A DNA stretch of 8,831 nucleotides from an uncultured Clostridia bacterium (GTDB taxonomy: Bacteria; Bacillota; Clostridia; Oscillospirales; CAG-272): assembly GCA_904501765.1 (NCBI GenBank), contig CAJGCM010000089.1, forward strand, positions 1-8,831, given 5' to 3'. Shown in pieces: positions 1 to 6,033 of the stretch. A program made the position numbers and the translations under genes. Below the pieces are notes generated by a model. It ran no database searches. It saw only the letters and a list, made by a program, of their open reading frames with translations, and was not told where the DNA came from. Each line of letters opens with the position of its first letter. The stretch's first letter is position 1.

Positions 1-1
1 C

Positions 2-1015
2 TCGCTTCGTCATAATTCAGGACGTGACTACATAGCGTCCAGAGGCGAATATCTTAACGCAATGATTTTGGCAAAATATCTTGGATTTGATTTCATTGAT
101 GCAAAGAAGATTATCTTCTTCAAGGAAGACGGTACCTTTGATGCCGATAAAACCAATGATATCGCAAGAGAGCGTCTTTCTAAATACGAATATGCTGTAA
201 TCCCCGGTTTCTACGGCTCAATGCCTAACGGAACAATCAAAACCTTCTCCCGAGGCGGCTCTGATATCACAGGTTCTATCGTTGCAAGAGCGGTGAGCGC
301 TAATATTTACGAGAACTGGACCGACGTTTCCGGCTTCCTTATGGCGGACCCGAGATGCATTGATAACCCCAAGACTATAAATATGATAACCTATAAAGAG
401 CTTCGTGAGCTTTCTTATATGGGAGCAACAGTTCTTCACGAGGATGCGATTTTCCCCGTCAGATACTCAAAAATTCCAATCAATATCAAGAACACCAACC
501 GTCCTGATGATAAAGGAACCCTGATAGTTCCCGATACTGACGAAATCAGCACAGATGTGATTACTGGAATTGCAGGAAAAACAGGATTTTCTACCATAAC
601 GATAGAGAAGGATATGATGAACGCCGAGCTTGGCTTCGGTCGCAGAGTTCTTGAGGTAATTGAAGAGAATGGAGTATCCTTTGAGCATTTCCCCTCGGGC
701 ATTGATACTATGTCGGTGGTCGTTCCAACTAAAGCTCTTCAGAACAAGCGTGCGGATATTATGGCAGGCATATGCAAGGCTGTAAATCCCGATAATATTT
801 TCGTAGAAGAAAATCTTGCCCTTATCGCAATAGTTGGTCGCGGTATGGTAAAGGCAAAAGGAACAGCGGCAAGAATATTCACCGCCCTTGCGAATTCGGG
901 CGTTAATATTCGTATGATAGACCAGGGTTCTTGTGAGCTTAACATAATCGTAGGTATAGATTCTAACGATTATATAACGGCTCTTAATGCAATTTATAAC
1001 GAATTTGTACGCTGA
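2..1015 (+). CDS. lysC: Aspartate kinase, 5'-truncated by the window edge
   Basis: Phosphorylates L-aspartate with ATP, the first step toward lysine/diaminopimelate, threonine and methionine; cytoplasmic. The reading frame is open from base 2 and already encodes family sequence before the first ATG at 62 (RDYIASRGEYL, matching the kinase SRGEY region). The real start is therefore upstream, and 337 codons are visible of an expected ~440; the N-terminal lysine motif of the kinase fold is missing. Visible kinase motifs are GFYG, the nucleotide-binding stretch FSRGGSDITGSIVARA, TDVSG and ADPR. The last ~150 residues form tandem ACT regulatory domains, ending in a conserved segment with AIVGRGM, GTAARIF and ANSGVNIRMIDQGS. 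The ACT pair suggests allosteric control by lysine or threonine, but the effector cannot be read from sequence. The symbol lysC is by family; a paralog such as dapG is possible. The gene is followed by its own terminator. Confidence 0.93.
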   Translation, partial: SLRHNSGRDYIASRGEYLNAMILAKYLGFDFIDAKKIIFFKEDGTFDADKTNDIARERLSKYEYAVIPGFYGSMPNGTIKTFSRGGSDITGSIVARAVSANIYENWTDVSGFLMADPRCIDNPKTINMITYKELRELSYMGATVLHEDAIFPVRYSKIPINIKNTNRPDDKGTLIVPDTDEISTDVITGIAGKTGFSTITIEKDMMNAELGFGRRVLEVIEENGVSFEHFPSGIDTMSVVVPTKALQNKRADIMAGICKAVNPDNIFVEENLALIAIVGRGMVKAKGTAARIFTALANSGVNIRMIDQGSCELNIIVGIDSNDYITALNAIYNEFVR

Positions 1016-1024
1016 ATTTTAATA

Positions 1025-1094
1025 AAAGAACAGCTTTAACCTTCGTATTGCTAAAAAAGCGATGCGAGAGGAGTAAAGCTGTTCTTTATTTTTT
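1025..1094 (+). terminator. Long extended-hairpin Rho-independent terminator after aspartate kinase
   Basis: A perfect 14-bp stem (1025-1038 with 1074-1087) is topped by a second, nearly continuous stem (1043-1052 with 1058-1067, two G-U pairs). The apical loop is AAAAA (1053-1057). The right arm runs into ATTTTTT (1088-1094). It starts 10 bases after the aspartate kinase stop. The apex TGCTAAAAAAGC recurs in the terminator at 7564-7614. Confidence 0.88.
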
Positions 1095-1104
1095 CAATCT
1101 ATTT

Positions 1105-1111
1105 CTTGTCC
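1105..1111 (-). promoter_or_regulatory. Candidate SpoIIID binding site upstream of the pdaA-like gene
   Basis: The top strand reads CTTGTCC, so the bottom strand is GGACAAG, the exact core of the Bacillus subtilis SpoIIID consensus. The flanking bottom strand AAGGACAAGA fits 9 of 10 positions of the longer consensus WWRRACARNY. It lies 80 bp before the pdaA-like start. A 7-mer on either strand is expected about once in a window this size, so its value comes from lying in a short intergenic region while spoIIID is also present. I could not find a convincing promoter for the gene in 1095-1191. Confidence 0.35.
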
Positions 1112-1191
1112 TTCAAAATATTGTCTGTAATGTTTTTATGTGAAGAGAAAAATAATAACTATAGGACGAAAAAAGGAGTTAGACAAAATAT

Positions 1192-1965
1192 ATGACAAAG
1201 AGTATATTAAAATTTGTCGCAAGTTTTATTTTAATTAGTATTTTTGCCTGTTCTGTGAGCGCTGAGGAAGGGGTAAGCTGGTATGTTAAAAGATCCGGAA
1301 ACGCAAGACCTGCAATCGATGAGAATCAGCGTATTATCGAAAAATACAACGGTTATTACATTGATAAAAACGTCAGCGACACCTCTGCCGAAAAGATAAT
1401 ATATCTGACCTTCGACGCAGGATATGAGAACGGAAATGTAGAAAAAATTATGGACACGCTTAAAGAAAAAAACGTACCTGCGGCATTTTTTGTCCTTGAT
1501 AATATTATTATCAAAAATACCGACCTTATAAAAAGAATGGAAGCGGAAGGGCATACGGTTTGTAACCATACACGCAATCACAAGGATTTAACTAAATGTA
1601 CCGACGAGGAAATAAAAAGCAACGTGCTACGCCTTGAGGAGATTTATAAAGAAAAAACAGGGTATGACATGGCAAAATATTTCAGATTTCCCGAAGGTAA
1701 ATATAGCGAAAGGTCATTGAAGGTGATTTCTGATTTAGGTTATAAAACAATATTTTGGAGCTTTGCTTACGCTGATTGGGATAACGACAATCAACCGCCC
1801 CTTGATACTTCAATCAAAAAAATACTTGATAATACGCACAACGGAGAGGTAATACTTCTTCACCCAAATTCGGAAACAAACGCAAAAATTCTTCCAACAC
1901 TTATCGACAAATGGCGAGAGATGGGATATGAATTCGGAACTCTTGATCGCTTGACGAGAGCGTAA
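1192..1965 (+). CDS. pdaA: PdaA-like secreted polysaccharide (peptidoglycan) deacetylase
   Basis: A 257-residue carbohydrate-esterase-4 (NodB-fold) protein most like PdaA, which N-deacetylates muramic acid so that muramic delta-lactam can form in the spore cortex. Residues 1-24 form a signal peptide (basic start, hydrophobic core, SVSA before EEG). Catalytic motif 1 is TFDAGYENG at residues 73-81. Motif 2 is NHTRNH, with metal-ligand histidines H126 and H130. Motif 3 is RFPEGK (165-170). The FAYADW stretch (191-196) and LLH (222-224) also match PdaA. In motif 1 the second Asp of the usual TFDDG is Ala; PdaA proteins characteristically deviate here, with Asn in B. subtilis. The ATG at 1192 is preceded by AAAAGGAG (1171-1178) at a slightly long distance. 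It is a single-gene unit between two terminators. PdaA function is inferred; a vegetative peptidoglycan deacetylase is the alternative. Confidence 0.88.
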   Translation: MTKSILKFVASFILISIFACSVSAEEGVSWYVKRSGNARPAIDENQRIIEKYNGYYIDKNVSDTSAEKIIYLTFDAGYENGNVEKIMDTLKEKNVPAAFFVLDNIIIKNTDLIKRMEAEGHTVCNHTRNHKDLTKCTDEEIKSNVLRLEEIYKEKTGYDMAKYFRFPEGKYSERSLKVISDLGYKTIFWSFAYADWDNDNQPPLDTSIKKILDNTHNGEVILLHPNSETNAKILPTLIDKWREMGYEFGTLDRLTRA

Positions 1966-2018
1966 TATAATTTATTATTTATTAATTTTTTAAATACCGG
2001 TACAGGAATTAAAAAAAC

Positions 2019-2052
2019 AAAGAGAGCGAATCTTAAGAAACGCTCTCTTTTT
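2019..2052. terminator. Bidirectional terminator between convergent pdaA-like and DUF624 genes
   Basis: A perfect 10-bp stem, AAAGAGAGCG (2019-2028) with CGCTCTCTTT (2041-2050), encloses a 12-base loop containing the palindrome TCTTAAGA. A T run follows on the plus strand (to 2052). On the minus strand, the A-rich stretch 2011-2017 reads as a T run. It therefore suits both converging genes. Confidence 0.88.
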
Positions 2053-2062
2053 GATACTTAAA

Positions 2063-3124
2063 TTATTCTGTTATTCCGTTTTTGCGCTTGATTTCCTCAA
2101 GACGCTCGTTCTCCGTAACGTCGTCAACCATTATAGCTTCAACGTCACTGTTATCACGTCGTTCTTCGGGATGTTCCTCGTAGTATGGGTCTATCATTAT
2201 TTCCTTAATTTTGAAATAAGCGGCGTAGACCTTCATATAAGCAAACAGCGAGAATAAAAGCGCAAGGGGAGCTGCAACCGCAAAGGGAACAAGTATACCG
2301 CCTGTTCCGAAGAGGAATACAAATTCAAGAATTATTCCAAGAATTATACCAAGGAACGCCAAAATGTTTCTCTTGAAGCCGAGAAGTGCAAAAATAAGAG
2401 AATTCTTCAAGATTTTTAATACTGTCAACTTGAACGTTACCATTTGAACGTATATGTAATATCGCATAAAGAAATACAGTATTGATATGACAACGCTACA
2501 CCAGAACATAATTGAAACGAGAAAATCGGAAGTTCCGGTCATGGTAAGGTATATGTTCATAAACAAGATTGAGCATATAATAAGGTCTATGATACCAAAG
2601 GGAAGCGCTTGCTTATAATTTCGCTTTACTGCATACCAGAAATCGCTCCAGACAAATACCGGCTCTCCGGAGGCAATATTTCTCAAAATATAAGCGGTTC
2701 CTACGTTTACAAGTCCGAAGGTAAACAGCGTCAGGGCGCCTATTCCGTAGAATATATAGGTAACAATAGTTGACGCTAACGTCTGGTTTTGCAATCCTTC
2801 AAGGGCGAAAATTGTCATCTGGAAGGGGGTTGCATCGGGTTGGGATGCAAATAAGCCGGATAAATTTTGGAACAGGTCAGATAATGGCAAGAAAAATGGG
2901 GTTTTAAAATATCCCGAAAGGTTGCATATGAGGAAGAATAGAGGGAAATTTCCGAGAACCATGAAAATATTAACCGAAACAATCTTACCGAAGTTATTTT
3001 TCAAGGTATAGAAAAATCTTTTGAATCCTCCGTTTTTGTCGACAGAGTTCTTGCTTATACCTTTTCCATCCCTTGTAAAATCAAAAATCTTAAGTTTTTT
3101 TGAAGAGCCTTTCTTTTTTTCCAA
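2063..3124 (-). CDS. DUF624 (YesL-like) family integral membrane protein
   Basis: A 353-residue polytopic membrane protein resembling DUF624/YesL. Family features are the first hydrophobic segment with GNFPLFFL (58-65) and the cytoplasmic block SDFWYAVKRNYKQALPFGI (160-178). About six membrane segments are visible near residues 46-68, 118-147, 174-196, 200-225, 253-273 and 277-302. The N-terminus is strongly basic (EKKKGSSKK). The tail after residue 310 is acidic and charged, which is an extension beyond the core domain. The start codon is TTG at 3124; it is supported by AGGAG nine bases upstream and by the lack of another Met before about residue 55. Family members often sit beside sugar ABC-transporter genes, but none is visible here, so the role is unknown. 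It has its own promoter and is divergent from the dacF-like gene. Confidence 0.82.
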   Translation of the reverse strand: MEKKKGSSKKLKIFDFTRDGKGISKNSVDKNGGFKRFFYTLKNNFGKIVSVNIFMVLGNFPLFFLICNLSGYFKTPFFLPLSDLFQNLSGLFASQPDATPFQMTIFALEGLQNQTLASTIVTYIFYGIGALTLFTFGLVNVGTAYILRNIASGEPVFVWSDFWYAVKRNYKQALPFGIIDLIICSILFMNIYLTMTGTSDFLVSIMFWCSVVISILYFFMRYYIYVQMVTFKLTVLKILKNSLIFALLGFKRNILAFLGIILGIILEFVFLFGTGGILVPFAVAAPLALLFSLFAYMKVYAAYFKIKEIMIDPYYEEHPEERRDNSDVEAIMVDDVTENERLEEIKRKNGITE

Positions 3125-3133
3125 AGTGCCAAA

Positions 3134-3138
3134 CTCCT
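3134..3138 (-). promoter_or_regulatory. Ribosome binding site fixing the TTG start of the DUF624 gene
   Basis: The bottom strand reads AGGAG, ending nine bases before the TTG at 3124-3122. This optimal spacing, with no in-frame ATG nearby, makes TTG the likely start. Confidence 0.75.
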
Positions 3139-3159
3139 AAAATTCAATATTGCATTTAT

Positions 3160-3188
3160 ATAATAACATAAATTTTTCTTAAATACAA
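3160..3188 (-). promoter_or_regulatory. Sigma-A-type promoter for the DUF624 gene
   Basis: On the bottom strand, -35 TTGTAT (3188-3183), a 17-bp spacer and -10 TATTAT (3165-3160). The predicted start near 3153 gives a ~30-base leader before the TTG start codon. Confidence 0.6.
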
Positions 3189-3208
3189 TGAATTTACTTA
3201 AAATTTCA

Positions 3209-3225
3209 CAATAATTTAATTATTG
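3209..3225. repeat. Perfect 17-bp palindrome (8+1+8) in the divergent promoter region
   Basis: CAATAATT-T-AATTATTG is symmetric at every pair around base 3217. It lies between the two divergent promoters: 20 bp beyond the -35 of the DUF624 gene and 9 bp before the -35 of the dacF-like gene. The placement suits an operator for a dimeric regulator. No regulator gene is adjacent, and AT-rich palindromes can arise by chance. Confidence 0.45.
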
Positions 3226-3234
3226 GAATTAAAC

Positions 3235-3262
3235 TTGATTTCTCTTTTAAATAAGGTAATAT
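3235..3262 (+). promoter_or_regulatory. Candidate promoter for the dacF-like gene
   Basis: -35 TTGATT (3235-3240), 16-bp spacer, -10 TAATAT (3257-3262). The predicted start is near 3268-3270. The -10 matches consensus at four of six positions. B. subtilis dacF uses sigma-F, but I see no clear sigma-F/G sequence here. Confidence 0.45.
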
Positions 3263-3267
3263 TAACC

Positions 3268-3308
3268 GCCTCGCCTTAATAAGTTGTACTAAATAAGGAA
3301 AACGAGGT
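3268..3308 (+). promoter_or_regulatory. Leader hairpin that pairs with the dacF-like ribosome binding site
   Basis: CCTCG (3269-3273) pairs with CGAGG (3303-3307), with an added G-U pair outside (3268 with 3308). Directly inside it, CCTTA (3274-3278) pairs with TAAGG (3294-3298), leaving a 4-base bulge of A (3299-3302). The GAGG at 3304-3307 is the Shine-Dalgarno core, so the folded form would block ribosome binding. The left arm starts at about the predicted transcript 5' end. Confidence 0.45.
3304..3307 (+). promoter_or_regulatory. Ribosome binding site deciding the dacF-like start
   Basis: GAGG lies nine bases before ATG 3317 but only three before the in-frame TTG at 3311. The ATG is therefore the better start. 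Confidence 0.7.
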
Positions 3309-3316
3309 AATTGTTT

Positions 3317-4489
3317 ATGAAAAAAATTCTTTGCTTAGTTTTAACGTTTATTCTGTTATTTGGAATGTGTCTTGTATCATTTGCCGAAAATGGTACAAAT
3401 AGCGAGGCAGAAAGTAATCTCAACTTTGACGTGGAAGCAAAATCAGCAGTTTTAATGGAGGCATCAACCGGAAATATTCTTTACTCTAAAAATAGAAACG
3501 CTTCTTTGCCTCCGGCATCTGTAACAAAAATAATGACCATCCTTCTTGCGATGGAGGCGCTTGAAGATGGTTTGTTTTCTCTTACCGATTCTGTGTCTGT
3601 CAGCGCTAATGCTGCTTCTATGGGTGGTAGCCAGGTATTTTTAAAGGAAGGCGAGAAAATGACGGTTGAGGACCTTTTAAAATGCACCATTATTGCCAGC
3701 GCCAATGATGCGGCTGTAGCCTTAGCCGAACTGGTTTCGGGGAATGAAGAGGAATTTGTTCGAAAGATGAACGCAAGAGCTATGGAGCTTGGAATGAAAA
3801 GCGCTTGCTTTGAAAATGTAACAGGGCTTGACGATACCGTAAAAAATCACACACTCAGCGCAATGGACATAGCTATAATGTCACGAGAGCTTATGAAACA
3901 CGAGCTTGTAACAAAGTACAGCTCTATATGGCAGGATACAATTCGAAATGGAGCTTTTACTCTTACCAATACTAACCGTCTGGTCAGATTTTACGACGGT
4001 TGTAATGGACTTAAAACAGGCTCGACGGATAAGGCGGGATATTGTATGAGTGCTACGGCTAAAAGAGGTAATATGCAGCTTATAGCGGTAGTTATGGGAG
4101 CGGAAACCCGCGATAAACGCAACGCAATAGCTAAAACGCTTCTTGATTACGGATTTTCGAAATATGCTCTTTTTGAGAAAGGAGAAGAGGAGTTTCAATC
4201 TATTGATGTTCTCGGTGGAGTCAAAGAGAAAACCACGCTTTATTCCTCTTCGGTATGTGCTGTTGTAAATAAAAACGACCTTAATAAAATTAGTGCGAAA
4301 TATAACCTTCCCGAAAAGCTGTCGGCTGCAGTTAAGGCGATGGAGGAGGTTGGGAAAATTGAATATTACGTTGGGGAAGAAAAAATCGGAGAAAGCATTT
4401 TATATTCAAAGGAAGATATTCCTAAAATAACCTTTCTTGAGCTTTATGGGAGGATGATAGGGAAAATATTTTTATCACAAAAACAATAA
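3317..4489 (+). CDS. dacF: D-alanyl-D-alanine carboxypeptidase, DacF/PBP5 type
   Basis: A low-molecular-mass penicillin-binding protein that removes the terminal D-Ala from peptidoglycan pentapeptides at the outer face of the membrane. It has 390 residues from ATG 3317. Residues 1-23 form a signal peptide (SFA before ENG). The three serine-protease-fold motifs are intact: SVTK with nucleophile S68 and K71, SAN at 128-130, and KTG at 233-235. The domain after about residue 285 matches the beta-rich PBP5 C-terminal domain. The last ~20 residues (ITFLELYGRMIGKIFL and a short tail) look like the amphipathic membrane anchor of this family. The upstream in-frame TTG (3311) was not chosen because it is too close to GAGG. 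It is transcribed divergently from the DUF624 gene. DacF in B. subtilis acts in forespore cortex assembly; a vegetative DacA-like role is equally compatible with the sequence. Confidence 0.92.
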   Translation: MKKILCLVLTFILLFGMCLVSFAENGTNSEAESNLNFDVEAKSAVLMEASTGNILYSKNRNASLPPASVTKIMTILLAMEALEDGLFSLTDSVSVSANAASMGGSQVFLKEGEKMTVEDLLKCTIIASANDAAVALAELVSGNEEEFVRKMNARAMELGMKSACFENVTGLDDTVKNHTLSAMDIAIMSRELMKHELVTKYSSIWQDTIRNGAFTLTNTNRLVRFYDGCNGLKTGSTDKAGYCMSATAKRGNMQLIAVVMGAETRDKRNAIAKTLLDYGFSKYALFEKGEEEFQSIDVLGGVKEKTTLYSSSVCAVVNKNDLNKISAKYNLPEKLSAAVKAMEEVGKIEYYVGEEKIGESILYSKEDIPKITFLELYGRMIGKIFLSQKQ

Positions 4490-4514
4490 TATATTCGTTT
4501 TTTAGTCGATAGTA

Positions 4515-4554
4515 CTTGAAAAATAAATATTTATATTGTATAATATTTTTCAAG
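4515..4554. repeat. 11-bp perfect inverted repeat enclosing the pgi promoter
   Basis: CTTGAAAAATA (4515-4525) is mirrored by TATTTTTCAAG (4544-4554), with 18 bases between. The left arm contains the -35 and the right arm begins at the last base of the -10. No T run follows, so it is not a good terminator for dacF. It could be an operator or a coincidence of AT-rich sequence. Confidence 0.45.
4516..4544 (+). promoter_or_regulatory. Near-consensus sigma-A promoter for pgi
   Basis: -35 TTGAAA (4516-4521), exactly 17 bp, -10 TATAAT (4539-4544, perfect). The expected transcript start is near 4551, giving a leader of ~30 bases. Confidence 0.85.
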
Positions 4555-4581
4555 CAAATTTTATAAGCAAAGGAATTAAAA

Positions 4582-5925
4582 ATGTCAGTTAAAGTAAATG
4601 AAAAATTCATTAAAAGTTTTGTTTCCGAGGATGAAATATCAGCGATTATCCCCGAGGTAAAAAATGCGCTTTTATCCGTTAAGAAAAGAGACGGTCTTGG
4701 CGCAGATTTTCTAGGTTGGGTAGATTTACCCGAGGCATATGACAAGGAAGAGTTCGCAAGAATCAAGGTGGCTGCTGATAAAATAATAAAGAGCTGCGAT
4801 ATATTCGTAGTAATAGGTATTGGCGGATCCTATCTCGGAGCGAGAGCTGCTATCGAGTTTGTAAAGAGCCCTATTTATAATAATTTAAAGAAGGATACCC
4901 CGGATATTTACTTTGCGGGTAATAATATATCCACAACTGCTCTTTCGGAGCTCTTATCCATATGCGAAGGAAAAGATATTTGTGTAAACGTAATTTCTAA
5001 GTCGGGTACTACTACTGAGCCCGCAGTGGCATTTAGAGTATTCAAGAAGCTTCTTGTTGACAAATACGGAGAAGCTGGTGCCAGGGATAGAATTTTCGTT
5101 ACAACAGACAGGGCGCGCGGAACGCTTAAGGAGTTTTCTGATAAAGCAGGATATGAAACCTTTGTTGTTCCTGACGACGTTGGAGGAAGATTTTCCGTAC
5201 TTACTGCAGTAGGACTTTTACCTATAGCCTGTGCGGGAATTGATATCGACTCTATGATGGCGGGGGCTGCCAAAGCTAAGGCCGATTTTGATACCGAAGA
5301 TTTCGGTGCCAACCAGGCTATGAGATATGCGGCCTTCAGAAATATATTTGAGAGAAAAGGAAAAACTACTGAAATTCTCGTAGGCTATGAGCCTTATATG
5401 CTTATGCTGAACGAGTGGTGGAAGCAGCTTTACGGAGAAAGCGAAGGTAAAGATAAAAAGGGAATTTTCCCAACATCTGTTATCTTCTCGACAGATCTTC
5501 ATTCTCTCGGTCAGTATATTCAGGACGGCAAGAGAAATATTTTTGAAACAGTTGTTAACGTCAAGAATCCAGGCTCAAAATTCGTTATTCCTATGGATGA
5601 TGCAAACGTTGACGGGCTTAATTTCATAAGCGGAAAAGAGCTTGATTACGTAAATAAAACAGCTATGCTTGCGACTCTCGTTGCTCACTGCGACGGAGGA
5701 GTGCCAAATATCGTTCTTGAGGTAGAGGACAGAAGCGCTCACTCATTCGGCTATATAGTGTATTTCTTTGAGCTCGCTTGCGCTATTTCGGGATATGTTC
5801 TTGGAGTGAACCCCTTCAATCAGCCCGGAGTTGAAGCGTATAAGAAAAATATGTTTGCTCTTCTCGGAAAACCCGGCTTTGAAGATATGAAACGTGAGCT
5901 TGAGAAAAGAATAGAAAATATGTGA
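4582..5925 (+). CDS. pgi: Glucose-6-phosphate isomerase
   Basis: Interconverts glucose 6-phosphate and fructose 6-phosphate in glycolysis and gluconeogenesis; cytoplasmic. It has 447 residues, the usual bacterial short-form length. Family segments in order: VIGIGGSYLGARAA (77-90), the phosphate-binding SKSGTTTEP (139-147), signature DVGGRFSVLTAVG (199-211), YGESEGK (284-290) with the probable catalytic glutamate E286, TDLHSLGQ with H307 (ring opening), and the C-terminal signature PFNQPGVEAYKK (411-422) with K421. The catalytic assignments come from alignment by eye to the rabbit and Bacillus enzymes. The ATG at 4582 is preceded by AAAGGAA, a modest ribosome binding site. It has its own strong promoter. 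No canonical terminator follows, only a weak AT-rich hairpin. Confidence 0.97.
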   Translation: MSVKVNEKFIKSFVSEDEISAIIPEVKNALLSVKKRDGLGADFLGWVDLPEAYDKEEFARIKVAADKIIKSCDIFVVIGIGGSYLGARAAIEFVKSPIYNNLKKDTPDIYFAGNNISTTALSELLSICEGKDICVNVISKSGTTTEPAVAFRVFKKLLVDKYGEAGARDRIFVTTDRARGTLKEFSDKAGYETFVVPDDVGGRFSVLTAVGLLPIACAGIDIDSMMAGAAKAKADFDTEDFGANQAMRYAAFRNIFERKGKTTEILVGYEPYMLMLNEWWKQLYGESEGKDKKGIFPTSVIFSTDLHSLGQYIQDGKRNIFETVVNVKNPGSKFVIPMDDANVDGLNFISGKELDYVNKTAMLATLVAHCDGGVPNIVLEVEDRSAHSFGYIVYFFELACAISGYVLGVNPFNQPGVEAYKKNMFALLGKPGFEDMKRELEKRIENM

Positions 5926-5926
5926 T

Positions 5927-5961
5927 GTTTTTGAAATTTATTTATTAAAAATATCAAAAAC
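5927..5961. repeat. AT-rich inverted repeat between pgi and the P-loop gene
   Basis: GTTTTTGA (5927-5934) pairs with TCAAAAAC (5954-5961); after one mismatch, four more A-T pairs follow. It starts two bases after the pgi stop and ends three bases before the next -35. No T run follows, so termination would be weak; an operator role for the next promoter is possible. Confidence 0.35.
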
Positions 5962-5963
5962 TA

Positions 5964-5992
5964 TTGCAATTTTTCAAGGAATAGTGTATGAT
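5964..5992 (+). promoter_or_regulatory. Strong sigma-A-type promoter for the 133-residue P-loop gene
   Basis: -35 TTGCAA (5964-5969), 17-bp spacer, -10 TATGAT (5987-5992). The predicted start near 5999 leaves a leader of ~35 bases ending in a perfect Shine-Dalgarno. Confidence 0.75.
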
Positions 5993-6019
5993 ATATACAA
6001 AGGATTTAATTATCCAAAA

Positions 6020-6025
6020 AGGAGG
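6020..6025 (+). promoter_or_regulatory. Perfect AGGAGG ribosome binding site for the P-loop gene
   Basis: AGGAGG is complete and lies eight bases before ATG 6034. It is the strongest ribosome binding site in the window, so the small product is expected to be well translated. Confidence 0.85.
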
Positions 6026-6033
6026 ACTAAAAT

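Noticed and set aside
436..702. Open frame on the minus strand inside aspartate kinase
   Set aside because: It is antisense to a well-conserved gene, with no ribosome binding site or family similarity; a shadow frame.
62..1015. ATG at 62 as the true start of aspartate kinase
   Set aside because: The same frame upstream of it encodes conserved kinase sequence (RDYIASRGEYL), so the gene begins before the window.
2051..2257. 68-codon plus-strand frame at the 3' end of the DUF624 gene
   Set aside because: It overlaps the terminator and the real coding strand, and its product is just an antisense reading of that gene.
3311..3316. In-frame TTG at 3311 as the dacF-like start
   Set aside because: It lies only three bases after GAGG, whereas ATG 3317 has ideal spacing and begins a standard signal peptide.
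4515..4554. Terminator for the dacF-like gene
   Set aside because: The 18-base loop, the lack of a T run after the right arm, and overlap with the pgi promoter argue against it.
4908..5312. 134-codon minus-strand frame inside pgi
   Set aside because: pgi is fully supported by motifs along this stretch; the antisense frame has low-complexity composition and no start signals.
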